Assembly (NCBI GenBank): GCA_002894665.1
Contig: NCRB01000004.1
Span: forward strand, 28,055-92,054
Length of the DNA: 64,000 bases
Direction: 5' to 3'
Source of the DNA: Salinivenus iranica
GTDB lineage: Bacteria; Bacteroidota; Rhodothermia; Rhodothermales; Salinibacteraceae
The notes beneath the pieces were generated by a model, which was given only the letters and a program-made list of their open reading frames with translations, had not been told where the DNA came from and made no database searches. This document shows, one piece after another, positions 18,316 through 26,713 of this stretch; the stretch's first letter is position 1, and every line of letters begins with the position of its first letter. Made by a program: the position numbers and the translations under genes.

Positions 18316-18763
18316 ATGAGAAAGAGCTGGTCGCATGCTACCAATACCGCTTTGCTTCTCCCCAGTATTGGCATGGGGGTAGGTGCCTATGCCGGGGCGT
18401 TTTCGACTCGTCTCGGGGCCCTTTCCTTTATCTCGGTCTTGACCGCTGCGTTTTTTTACGGAGGAGCTTGGTGGGTAGCACGCTCCCCGTCAGCCTTCAA
18501 TATGCCGAATCAAGCGGCATACGACGCGTTGCCTATAGAGAGTCAACGAAAGGTAGTTGCTTGCACTTTGCCGTTTTTTTTACTGGTCGGCCACGATATG
18601 GCTGGGATTTTTTATCGTAGGTTTTTCCTTCGAAACAACGGCGGCTCTTGTCGCAGCCGCTGTGCTAGCCAACATAGCGGAGGGAGCACTCGCCATCCGT
18701 TTTCTATTTTTGAAGGCGCCCCGAAAGGTCCGCGAGTTCCAAGAGGCCGGGCAGGACAGGTGA
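18316..18763 (+). pseudogene. small integral membrane protein interrupted by a frameshift at a T8 run
   Basis: The frame from ATG 18316 (MRKSWSHATNTALLLPSIGM) encodes a signal-anchor-like helix and a second membrane segment, and reaches ACTLPFF at the T8 run at 18574-18581. Removing one T continues directly into the +1 frame, which reads YWSATIWLGFFIVGFSFETT, a third and fourth hydrophobic segment, and ends RKVREFQEAGQDR before a stop at 18761-18763. The restored protein would be about 148 residues with an even hydropathy pattern, so this is one broken or slippage-decoded gene and not two. Codon use is lower in GC than in neighbours. Family unknown. Confidence 0.6.
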
Positions 18764-18965
18764 GGGTAGATAGGTGTGCATAACCTTCCACTACAGCCGA
18801 CGCTGGGCGGTTGCTGTTTTCTAGCGGCGTCGATTCGCCTGCTTCTTTCGTGATACGCCACTGCCAGCGCGGCTGAGTTTCCCCGTTATATATCCCCCAA
18901 ACTTCTCGTCGCGGTGATGAGTTGAAAACGTTCAGCAGTCTAATATTGTCGGCAAGCCAACTGCC
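18764..18965. other. AT-richer intergenic region before the toxin-antitoxin genes
   Basis: No convincing gene is seen. On the minus strand, around 18900-18840, the translation VWGIYNGETQPRWQWRIT is weakly reminiscent of DUF1508-type sequence, but it is short and overlaps unrelated frames. It is treated as noise or a decayed fragment. Confidence 0.3.
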
Positions 18966-19223
18966 ATGCTTCGAACGTACGAAGGCATTCTCGAAGGCGA
19001 CCGCGTACGGTGGGCGGGAGAAAACGGACCGGCGACCGATCGACCGCTCCGTGTACACATCACCGTGCTTGAAGAGGAACCCGAAAGGGAAAAGCGGGGC
19101 GAGAAGATGGCCGATGCGCTCTCCAAGCTGGCGGAGTCTGGCGCGTTCAGCAAGATTGAGGATCCCAGCGCATGGCAGCGTGAGATCCGGCAGGACCGCC
19201 CCCTTCCTGGTCGTGACCGCTAA
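18966..19223 (+). CDS. VapB-type antitoxin
   Basis: An 85-residue protein beginning MLRTYEGILEGDRVRWAGEN. The N-terminal half has the pattern of antitoxins that read as a short beta-rich DNA-binding unit, followed by a charged helical region (EEEPEREKRGEKMADALSKL) likely to wrap the toxin. Its stop is five bases before the PIN-domain toxin, the normal arrangement of a toxin-antitoxin operon. The antitoxin role is inferred mainly from this position; the DNA-binding family is not certain. Confidence 0.72.
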   Translation: MLRTYEGILEGDRVRWAGENGPATDRPLRVHITVLEEEPEREKRGEKMADALSKLAESGAFSKIEDPSAWQREIRQDRPLPGRDR

Positions 19224-19228
19224 GGCAG

Positions 19229-19600
19229 ATGCTTCTCGACAGCAATCTGATTATCTACGCAGCGCGGCCCGAACATGAGGCGCTGCGCGACTTCATTGCT
19301 CGTGAGGTCCCTTGCGTATCGGTCATTAGCAAAGTGGAGACGCTGGGCTACCACGGGCTCGGCGAGAATGAAAAACGGTTTTTACAGGAGTTCTTCGATG
19401 CGGCCGACGTGCTCTCGGCATCACAATCAATGATCGACGCAGCAATTCGACTTCGCCAACAGCGCCGCATGTCCCTCGGCGATGCGCTCATCGCGGGAAC
19501 GGCGCTCAGTCACGGCCTGCCACTGGCCACACACAACACGGAAGACTTCGCGTGGATCGAGGAGTTGGAAGTCGTCGATCCGCTTGCCAACCAGTCGTAA
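19229..19600 (+). CDS. vapC: PIN-domain ribonuclease toxin (VapC family)
   Basis: A 123-residue PIN-domain protein. The acidic metal ligands of the family are visible: Asp4 in LLDSNLIIYA, Glu37 in SKVETLGY, Asp85 in SLGDALIAGTAL and Asp106 in HNTEDFAWI. VapC toxins cleave specific RNAs when freed from VapB. It follows the antitoxin by five bases. The pair sits in a lower-GC patch with a broken membrane gene upstream, consistent with horizontal acquisition. Confidence 0.88.
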   Translation: MLLDSNLIIYAARPEHEALRDFIAREVPCVSVISKVETLGYHGLGENEKRFLQEFFDAADVLSASQSMIDAAIRLRQQRRMSLGDALIAGTALSHGLPLATHNTEDFAWIEELEVVDPLANQS

Positions 19601-20055
19601 AGGGCTGTATCCCCCACCAGCGCTTCCGATGATGGGCGGACGCTTGATTCCAGCGATCCCTTCTCTTCCGTTTCAATCATAGCTTTCCATCGCACGTCGC
19701 GGCAGAGGGTCCCGGTCTCCCTCAGCACATCGAGGCCGCGCGCAATTCGTTGTGAACCGATTGCCGACAAAGAATCCCAATCAACACCTGAAAAATAGAA
19801 CTCAAATCCGCGCCAGCGTCGCTCCAAACTTAATTTATTGGATCAGTCGCACTCCAGGAACACTCGTTCCCGACAGTCACAGCGCTTCGCTCGTGTGAAG
19901 CCCATCCGACCGTCGGTAGAGCCACCATCGATCGTCGGATAGACCCTCCGACGCGACGAATTGCACGGTCGCACGATGGAGCGGATGACACTGGGATTCT
20001 TCCCCGTTATGTTGGGGGTGTCTGTCGATTGCTCCCACCGACCGTCCGCCCCGGA
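19601..20055. other. intergenic region without a convincing gene
   Basis: 455 bases of mixed composition, lower in GC up to about 19860. A minus-strand frame reaching 19827 overlaps the end of vapC and is not supported. No terminator, tRNA or repeat was found. Confidence 0.4.
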
Positions 20056-21804
20056 ATGATCGCTTCCCCCCTCCGCCGCCTCGGCCTGCTGGCCCTCGCC
20101 GTGCTGTTGGCGGCCGCGCCCCCCCTTCACGCGCAGGACTACGACTTCACGATCCCCGACGTGACCGACACCTACGCCCTGGAGAACGTCCAGGTCGTGC
20201 AGGCGCCCGGCGAGGTGATCGACGAGGCGACCGTGGTCGTTCGCGACGGCCTCATCGAATCGGTGGGGCCGGACGCCGAGGTGCCCTACGACGCCCGCCG
20301 GATCGACGGCGACTCGCTGGTCGTCTACGCCGGCTTCATCGACGGCCTCTCGCACGCCGGCGTCGAGATGCCGGAGGACGAGGAAGACAACGGCGACGAG
20401 ATCGACCCCGGCGATCCGCCCTTCGACGCGGCCGGCATTCAGCCGGACCGGTCCGTCCGCTCCTTCCTGACGCCGGACGATTCGGACCTAGAGGGCCTCC
20501 GCGAGGTCGGCTTCACTGCCGGGCATGTGGTGCCGGAAGGACAAATGCTGCCCGGAGCGAGCGCCCTCGCCCTCTACGGCGGCCAATCGGCCAGCGACAT
20601 GGTGCTCGAATCCGGCGCCACGCTCTTCGCCCAGATTGAGACGGCGGACGGCTACGTGTACCCCGCCACGGAGATGGCCGTGATCGCCAAGATGCGGCAG
20701 CTCGTTCGCGAGGCCGCCCGGCGCCAGGAGCTGGAAACGGCCTACGAGCGCAATCCCACCGGCCAGCCGCGCCCGCCGCAGGACCCGGTGCACAGCGCCC
20801 TCTTTCCCGTCCTGGACGGCGACACGCCCCTCGCCTTCTACGCCGACGGCGCCCTCCCCATCCACCGCGTCCTCAACCTGCAGCAGGAGCTGGACTTCCC
20901 GCTCGTGCTGGCGGGCCTGGCCGAGAGCCACGCCACGGTCGACGCGCTCCAGGACACCGACGCGCCCCTCTTCCTCACGCTCGACCTCCCCGAAGAACCC
21001 ACCCGCACCGCCCAGGGCGACACCACCATCGCCGACACCACCGACTCGCCGTCGCGCTACTACCGCCCCGACGCCCGGACGCCTACGCACGCCACCGCCC
21101 CCGACGAGGCGGAAAACCTGGAGATTCGCCACGCGATGGAGCGGCAGGACTACCTCGAAACCGCCGCCACCCTCCACGAGGCCGGGCTCCGCTTTGGGTT
21201 CACGACGCGGGAGGCCGACGCCGGCGACGTGCGCGACAACCTCCGCACCATGATCGACGAGGGCCTCCCCGAATCCGTGGCGCTGGCCGCCCTCACCACG
21301 CGGCCCGCCTCCGTCCTCGGCCTCAACACCCGGCTCGGTACGGTTGAGGAGGGCAAGATTGCCAACCTTGTCGTGACTGACGGCTCCTACTTCGCGGAGG
21401 ACACGGAGGTGCAGCACGTGTTCGTCGATGGGCAGCTGTACGATTACAGCGGCGGCGAGAGCGACGGAGGAGAGGTCAGCGGCGACGTGTCGAAAGTCCT
21501 CGGCACGTGGTCGTACACCCTCGAAACGCCGCAGGGCGACCGGTCCGGCACCCTCACAATTGAAGGCGATGAGTCCGGCCTGGAGGGGACCATCACGAAT
21601 TCGCAGGGCACCGAGAGCGAACTGGAGTCCATTTCGTTCGACGGCACCACCCTCTCCTTTACCGTGTCGCCAGCGCAGGGCCCCTCGCTCTCCGTCACCG
21701 TCACTGTAGAGGCGGACGCCTTCGAGGGCTCCGTCTCCACCCCAGGCCCCTCCCTCACCATCACCGGCGAACGCACCAGTGCTCCGAATGCAATGAGGAA
21801 GTAG
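20056..21804 (+). CDS. exported amidohydrolase-like protein with C-terminal beta domain; HxH motif absent
   Basis: A 582-residue secreted protein of the imidazolonepropionase-like amidohydrolase group. From ATG 20056 there is a signal peptide (LGLLALAVLLAAAPPLHA, then QDYDF). The N-terminal beta part (VVVRDGLIESVGPDAEVPYD) and C-terminal dihydroorotase-like segment (LAALTTRPASVLGLNTRLGT, VEEGKIANLVV) are typical. The strand that normally ends in the metal-binding HxH reads YAGFIDGLSHAGVEMP, with only one His, and an acidic insertion follows. After about residue 480 there is an added domain rich in Ser/Thr beta strands (SGTLTIEGDESGLEGTITN). It is first of three paralogues in tandem and may be a non-catalytic partner. 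Confidence 0.82.
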   Translation: MIASPLRRLGLLALAVLLAAAPPLHAQDYDFTIPDVTDTYALENVQVVQAPGEVIDEATVVVRDGLIESVGPDAEVPYDARRIDGDSLVVYAGFIDGLSHAGVEMPEDEEDNGDEIDPGDPPFDAAGIQPDRSVRSFLTPDDSDLEGLREVGFTAGHVVPEGQMLPGASALALYGGQSASDMVLESGATLFAQIETADGYVYPATEMAVIAKMRQLVREAARRQELETAYERNPTGQPRPPQDPVHSALFPVLDGDTPLAFYADGALPIHRVLNLQQELDFPLVLAGLAESHATVDALQDTDAPLFLTLDLPEEPTRTAQGDTTIADTTDSPSRYYRPDARTPTHATAPDEAENLEIRHAMERQDYLETAATLHEAGLRFGFTTREADAGDVRDNLRTMIDEGLPESVALAALTTRPASVLGLNTRLGTVEEGKIANLVVTDGSYFAEDTEVQHVFVDGQLYDYSGGESDGGEVSGDVSKVLGTWSYTLETPQGDRSGTLTIEGDESGLEGTITNSQGTESELESISFDGTTLSFTVSPAQGPSLSVTVTVEADAFEGSVSTPGPSLTITGERTSAPNAMRK

Positions 21805-21885
21805 CTTTAGACTGCTCGCCGGACGGCTGATCGGCCGCCGCCCGCCCCTGTCCCCCTGCTTTTTGCACCACGGTTTTCACGCCCC

Positions 21886-23310
21886 ATGACTTCTGTGTTT
21901 TCCTCTCGCCTTCCGGTTGCCCTCGGCGTCGTCCTCGTCGCGACGCTGCTCACCACCCCCGCCGCGGCGCAGGACCAACTGCGCGGCGACGCCCCGAACG
22001 ACTGGCTCATCCAGGACGCGACCGTCCTCACCGTCACGAACGGCACCCTCGAGACCGGCGACATTCTGGTGCGCGACGGGCAGATCGCGGAGGTGGGCCA
22101 GGACCTCTCGGCCCCCAGCGGTGTGGAGGTCTACGATGCCAGCGGCGAGTACGTGATGCCCGGCATCATCGAGGCGCACCAGCACATGGGCATCAGCAAC
22201 GTCAACGAGGCCACGAATCAGGTGACCGCCGAGGTGGGCGTCGGCGACGTGCTCGACCCGTACGACATCGGCATCTATCGCGCGCTGGCCGGGGGCGTCA
22301 CCACGGCGCACGTGATGCACGGCTCGGCCAACCCGATTGGCGGGCGCAACGAGACCATTAAGCTGCGCTACGGCGTCACGAATCCCGATCGCCTCAAGAT
22401 GGAGGACGCGCCGCGCACCGTGAAGTTTGCCCTCGGCGAAAACCCGACCGGGCTCTACGGACAGGGCCGCGACCAGGTGCCGCGCACCCGCATGGGCGTC
22501 GAGCAGGTGATTCGCGAGGCCCTGACGGAGGCGGAACGCTACATGGAGAAACAGCAGGCCTATCAGACCGGCGATCGGGCGCAGCCGCCGGAGCATAGCG
22601 AGCGCCTGGAGGTGCTGGCCGGCGTGCTCCGCGGCGACATTCTGGTGCAGGCGCACGCCTACCGCGCCGACGAGCTGCTGATGCTCATGCAGGTGCTCGA
22701 AGACTTTGGCGTGCAGGATCTCGTTTTTCACCACGTGAACGAGGGCTTTAAGGTGGCGCCCGAGCTGGCCGCGTTCGGGGACGACGGCGCCGGCGCCTCC
22801 GTCTTCTCCGACTGGTGGTCCTACAAGTTTGAAGTCTACTACTCGACCGCCTACAACGCCGCCATCCTCACCGAGAACGGCGTGAATGCCTCCATCAACT
22901 CCGACATCCCCGGGGAGCAACGCGACCTCTTCCTCCAGGCGGCCAAAACCCAGCGCTACGGCGACCTGTCGGACACGCAGGCCCTTTCCCTCATCACGAT
23001 CAACCCGGCCAAGCAGCTCGGCATCGACGACGAGGTCGGCTCCATCGAGGAAGGCAAAGCCGCCGACCTCGCCATCTTCAACGAGCACCCGCTCTCCGTC
23101 TACACGAAGCCCCAGCGCACGTACGTCGACGGCGTGGTGCGCTTCGACCACGAGCAGGACCCCGACGACATGCGTCTTCGGGTCGACCCCGAGGGCACCG
23201 TCGACCTCGCCCGGGACGGATGGAGCCGCCACGCCGCCCACAGCTGCCTGAAGGGCGTGACGCACCTGCGGGCCACCCACCAGGGCGTGACCCTCGAGAA
23301 TGCCGAGTAA
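21886..23310 (+). CDS. exported amidohydrolase with intact metal-binding motifs
   Basis: A 474-residue secreted hydrolase. The signal peptide is LPVALGVVLVATLLTTPAAA, with cleavage after AAA. The metal ligands are present: HQH in MPGIIEAHQHMG, then VQAHAYRADEL, FHHVNEG and NSDIPGEQRDL. The C-terminal region (LITINPAKQLGIDDEVGSIE, then EGKAADLAIF) is the usual cyclic amidohydrolase tail. It lies 81 bases after the first paralogue and ends just before the third, so all three are probably one transcript. Substrate unknown; peptidase- or prolidase-like activity is possible for the family. Confidence 0.88.
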   Translation: MTSVFSSRLPVALGVVLVATLLTTPAAAQDQLRGDAPNDWLIQDATVLTVTNGTLETGDILVRDGQIAEVGQDLSAPSGVEVYDASGEYVMPGIIEAHQHMGISNVNEATNQVTAEVGVGDVLDPYDIGIYRALAGGVTTAHVMHGSANPIGGRNETIKLRYGVTNPDRLKMEDAPRTVKFALGENPTGLYGQGRDQVPRTRMGVEQVIREALTEAERYMEKQQAYQTGDRAQPPEHSERLEVLAGVLRGDILVQAHAYRADELLMLMQVLEDFGVQDLVFHHVNEGFKVAPELAAFGDDGAGASVFSDWWSYKFEVYYSTAYNAAILTENGVNASINSDIPGEQRDLFLQAAKTQRYGDLSDTQALSLITINPAKQLGIDDEVGSIEEGKAADLAIFNEHPLSVYTKPQRTYVDGVVRFDHEQDPDDMRLRVDPEGTVDLARDGWSRHAAHSCLKGVTHLRATHQGVTLENAE

Positions 23311-23353
23311 CCGCCGTCGCTCCGCCCCGCGCTCTCGACCGCTTGCTTTTCCG

Positions 23354-24721
23354 ATGATGCTGATCCCCATGCTCTCCTCCGACTCCGTCTTGTCCCGCGC
23401 CCTCGGCCTGTGGGGCCTCCTCCTGCTCTTCGGGGCAGGCCTGCTTCTCCCCCACGCCACCCAGGCCCAGAACACGCCGGGCGCGCAGGGGCCGTACGCC
23501 CTCACCAACGCCCAAATTCTCGTGACGCCCAGCGACACGGTCGCGAACGGGACCGTGGTGATCCGCGACGACTCAATCGCTGCCGTCGGCCCGAACGTCT
23601 CGGTGCCCTCGGACGCGGAGACCATTGACGTGGCGGGGCAAACGATCTATCCCGGCTTCATCGACAGCGGCACCCACCTGGGGCTCCAGGAGGTCGGCTC
23701 CCTCTCCGAAACCCAGGACTTTAACGAAATCGGGGACCTGACCTCGCACATGAACGCCCTCACCGCCGTGAACCCGAACACAGTGCACGTCCCGACGACG
23801 CGCGTTCACGGCATCACCGCGGTCATCACCGAGCCCGAGACCGGAATGCTCCCCGGCACCGCGGCCCTGATTGGACTGCACGGCTACACCCCCGAGCAGA
23901 TGCACCTGGGCGGGGTCACCCTCACGAAGCTGGACTTTCCCTCCATTGGGCGCCAAGGGCCCTCCGACGACCGCGCCCCCGAAACCATCGAAAAGGAATC
24001 AGAGGAGGCCCTTGACAAGCTCAACGAGGTGTGGGACGCGGCCGAGCGCTACGCCGCCATCGACTCGGCGGTGGCCGTGCAGCCGGAGGCCCGCCGGCAG
24101 CCCACCCACCTCCCCGCGATGGAAAGCCTCGTGCCGGTCATCCGGGGCGAACAACCGATTCTCATCTCGGCGAATGCCGCCTCCGATATTTCTGAGGCGC
24201 TCGACTGGGCCGAGGAGCGCGGCGTGCTCGACCAGGTGATCCTGGGCGGGGCCCTGGAGGGCTGGCGCGTGGCCGACGAAATTGCGGCGGCCGGCGTGCC
24301 CGTGCTCGTCGGGTCGATCATGCAACCGCCCAGCCGCGAGAGCGACCGCTACGACAAGGCGTACCGCACCCCCGCCCTGCTCCACGACGCGGGCGTCCCG
24401 GTGGCCCTCCGCTCCGGCAAAACCGAGAACGTGCGCAACCTCGTCTTCCACGCCGGCTTCGCCGCCTCCCACGGCCTTGGCAAGACAGACGCCCTCCGGG
24501 CCATTACGACCACCCCGGCCCGAATCTTTGGCGTCGAGGACCACGTCGGCACAATCGAGGCCGGCAAGCGCGCCAACCTTTTCGTGGCGAACGGGGACCC
24601 ACTCCAGCCCGACACCGACGTCCAGCACCTCTTCATCGACGGCTACAAGCTGCCGCTCGACAACCGCCAGACGCGGCTCTACGACGAGTTCCTGAACCGG
24701 AATCCGGGGCTGGAAAAGTAG
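23354..24721 (+). CDS. exported amidohydrolase-like protein, HxH motif absent
   Basis: A 455-residue secreted paralogue of the two preceding proteins. The signal peptide is rich in Leu (LGLWGLLLLFGAGLLLPHAT), with cleavage before QNTPGAQ. The expected metal site reads IYPGFIDSGTHLGLQEVG, where only one His remains and the second position is Leu, so catalysis by the usual binuclear site is unlikely. The C-terminal tail (AITTTPARIFGVEDHVGTIE, then AGKRANLFV) is conserved. I chose ATG 23354 just before the signal peptide; the frame opens at 23300, overlapping the previous gene by 11 bases. Confidence 0.82.
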   Translation: MMLIPMLSSDSVLSRALGLWGLLLLFGAGLLLPHATQAQNTPGAQGPYALTNAQILVTPSDTVANGTVVIRDDSIAAVGPNVSVPSDAETIDVAGQTIYPGFIDSGTHLGLQEVGSLSETQDFNEIGDLTSHMNALTAVNPNTVHVPTTRVHGITAVITEPETGMLPGTAALIGLHGYTPEQMHLGGVTLTKLDFPSIGRQGPSDDRAPETIEKESEEALDKLNEVWDAAERYAAIDSAVAVQPEARRQPTHLPAMESLVPVIRGEQPILISANAASDISEALDWAEERGVLDQVILGGALEGWRVADEIAAAGVPVLVGSIMQPPSRESDRYDKAYRTPALLHDAGVPVALRSGKTENVRNLVFHAGFAASHGLGKTDALRAITTTPARIFGVEDHVGTIEAGKRANLFVANGDPLQPDTDVQHLFIDGYKLPLDNRQTRLYDEFLNRNPGLEK

Positions 24722-24792
24722 GTACGGCCGTGTGGCGGGTGGGGCATCGCCCCATCTTGTCCTCCCGCGTCCGCCCCGCTGCCCGTCCCTTC

Positions 24793-25278
24793 CTACTCTT
24801 CGCCGTGATCGTCCCCGGGGATGACCTGCGTGGCCGTGTCGTCGCGGAGCTCGGGGTGGCTGATCTTGCCCCCGAGGTTGGCGGTGTACCCGATAAGGGC
24901 GACACTCACCAGGGCGAGGAGGAGGGTCGCCTGCACGGTCCACCGCGCCAGCCGCTGGCGGACGGCCCCGTACAGAAGGGCCCCGAGCGCCCCAACGCTC
25001 GTCGCCAGGCCCGCCACGAGCCCATACCACGCGAAGTGCTCGTGCGTCTCAATCGCATCGTGCGAAACCCCGGCCAGGCCCTCCACCACCTCTTCCGCGG
25101 GCTCCCCGGTGAGGTACACGGCAATAATGGCAAGCCCGGCCACGGCGAGGAGGCCCAGGCTGGCCTTCTGCACGTCCGCCTGTCCGCGCCAGAGGCCGAA
25201 CGCGAGGAGGATGGCGCCGAAGAGATTCCCTAGAAGGGGAATGTGATTGAGCACAAGGTGCCAGTGGGCAGCAGACAT
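24793..25278 (-). CDS. four-helix membrane protein, DUF2231-like
   Basis: A 161-residue integral membrane protein with four hydrophobic segments and histidines in or next to them: HWHLVLNHIPLLGNLFGAIL, SHDAIETHEHFAWYGL, and GGKISHPELRDDT near the end. This spacing resembles DUF2231-type membrane proteins that may bind haem or metal. It lies last in the minus-strand metal locus, 92 bases after a ferritin-like lipoprotein gene. It may be transcribed with it. Function is inferred weakly. Confidence 0.6.
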   Translation of the reverse strand: MSAAHWHLVLNHIPLLGNLFGAILLAFGLWRGQADVQKASLGLLAVAGLAIIAVYLTGEPAEEVVEGLAGVSHDAIETHEHFAWYGLVAGLATSVGALGALLYGAVRQRLARWTVQATLLLALVSVALIGYTANLGGKISHPELRDDTATQVIPGDDHGEE

Positions 25279-25370
25279 GGGTCGAGGCTGGGCAATGCGG
25301 GTTCGTAGACGATCGGAAGGAACGCTTCGTTCTGTTGAAGCGAGTAGCGGGCCGGTCCCAAGAGCAGCGG

Positions 25371-26090
25371 TCAGCTGGGGCCCCGCTCCATCTCGCTCTC
25401 AATGATTGACTGGTAGTCCGACGGGGCCAGATACTGAGGCTCGTAGGTGACTCCACGTTGCCCCAGGGCCCGCACGTAGGCCCGAAGATGGTTGCGCGAG
25501 CCCTTGGCCAGGTTCTCGTATACGAGGGTGATGTCCTCGTTGTCGACGAACGTCGCAAGGGCGTCCCGCACGTCCACAATGTCGATCTCCTCGACCACCG
25601 CCCCCACCTTCAGGGCCTCAATTTCAGACTCCTGCCCGGCGGCGACGAGCGAGTCGTGCAACGCCTGGAGCTCAGCGTTCGCAAACGTCCCCGGCGGACG
25701 GTCCGCTGCGGGATCGGGCAGATCATAACGGTCCAGCAGCAGCCGAACCGCGGTGGTGTGCGTCTCTTCGCTCGACGAGATGTTGTCGAGCGCCCGGACA
25801 GGCCACGTTTCGTAAAGCGTCCGGTACACGTCGCGGGCCAGTTTTTCTTCTTCTCGCAGGAACTGAAGGTTGGCCGCTTCCGCGTCGCTCACGGACTCCA
25901 GGGGAAGCTGATTGAGGCGATCGCGCAGGGCCGTCGTGTCGAAACGAGACCCTCCCCGGTCATCCACAGAGAAAAAGGGACGGGGCGCCTCGGGGTCATT
26001 GGAGTCGCAGCCCGTCCAGATTCCCCCCGCCACGCCCAGCAGGGCGACCAGCGGAAGAATCCAGATCCATCGATCAAAGAGTCGGTCCAT
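25371..26090 (-). CDS. DUF2202 ferritin-like lipoprotein
   Basis: A 239-residue exported protein. A hydrophobic N terminus ends in a lipobox-like GIWTGCDSND with Cys28. The DUF2202 domain follows, a four-helix ferritin-like fold: LREEEKLARDVYRTLYETWP, SSSEETHTTAVRLLLDRYDL, VGAVVEEIDIVDVRDALA, and NLAKGSRNHLRAYVRAL. The Glu and His residues in these helices could bind metal. It lies between the RND pump operon and the four-helix membrane protein, suggesting a role in metal handling in the envelope, which is an inference. Confidence 0.84.
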   Translation of the reverse strand: MDRLFDRWIWILPLVALLGVAGGIWTGCDSNDPEAPRPFFSVDDRGGSRFDTTALRDRLNQLPLESVSDAEAANLQFLREEEKLARDVYRTLYETWPVRALDNISSSEETHTTAVRLLLDRYDLPDPAADRPPGTFANAELQALHDSLVAAGQESEIEALKVGAVVEEIDIVDVRDALATFVDNEDITLVYENLAKGSRNHLRAYVRALGQRGVTYEPQYLAPSDYQSIIESEMERGPS

Positions 26091-26284
26091 GGCTGTGGGT
26101 CACACGCTGTGATTGGAAACAGGAAATAGAATAGAGTGAAAGGTACCCCCCGCGGCAGTTTTCGGAGGCACAGGGGAACGACCTCCTGCCCCACCGGGCG
26201 CCTTCCCTCCAGGGGCGCCCCGTGGAATCGGAGCCCACCGCTTCAATGTCCGCGCGTTTGGGCACCGTCACGTGCGCTACCGGC

Positions 26285-26638
26285 TCATTCCGTCTCCTCT
26301 TCCTCGTCCTCCGGCCCCACCGAGAACGTCCGAATGTCGATTCCACGCTCCACCCGCAGTACGAACACCTTGCCGTCGCCCCGCCGGCCCGTTTGCGCCG
26401 CCTCCGCGATCGCGTGGGCGAGGGGCTCCACCCGGTCGGCGGAGCACACCACCTCCAACTTCACCATATCGGCGTAGGGCGACACCTGCGGGCCATAGGA
26501 TTCTCCGCCGTCGGGGTCGGCCTCGCGCCCAAACCCGTTCACCTCGCTCAGGCTGGCCCCCGGCACCTCCAGTCCCCGGAGCCGCTCCACCACTTCGTCT
26601 TGCACGATGGGGCGAATGTAGGCAACAATCATGTTCAT
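26285..26638 (-). CDS. PII-like signalling protein next to an RND metal pump
   Basis: A 117-residue protein with the GlnB-like ferredoxin fold: MNMIVAYIRPIVQDEVVERL, a T-loop region GFGREADPDGGESYGPQ, and the strand DGKVFVLRVERGIDIRTFSV. The ATG at 26636-26638 and one at 26632 are both possible; the longer frame to 26689 is rejected. It is 75 bases downstream of the RND pump gene on the same strand. PII-like proteins coupled to Cus/Czc-type pumps are known in several bacteria. It lacks the uridylylation-site pattern of classic GlnB, so it probably senses metal or nucleotide and not nitrogen. Confidence 0.75.
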   Translation of the reverse strand: MNMIVAYIRPIVQDEVVERLRGLEVPGASLSEVNGFGREADPDGGESYGPQVSPYADMVKLEVVCSADRVEPLAHAIAEAAQTGRRGDGKVFVLRVERGIDIRTFSVGPEDEEEETE

Positions 26639-26713
26639 GGGTGGGTGATGGGTTGTGGCACGGATACGAAGGAGACTGCGCGGAGACACTCGAGAGATCG
26701 CCCATCTACGGGG

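Noticed and set aside
18770..18950. Possible DUF1508-like fragment on the minus strand
   Set aside because: Only a few residues (RWQWRIT) recall the family; the match is too short to support an annotation.
19510..19827. Minus-strand open frame of 105 codons
   Set aside because: It overlaps the end of vapC, has no recognisable domain and no neighbour context. The first 60 codons look slightly protein-like, so it is not excluded, only unsupported.
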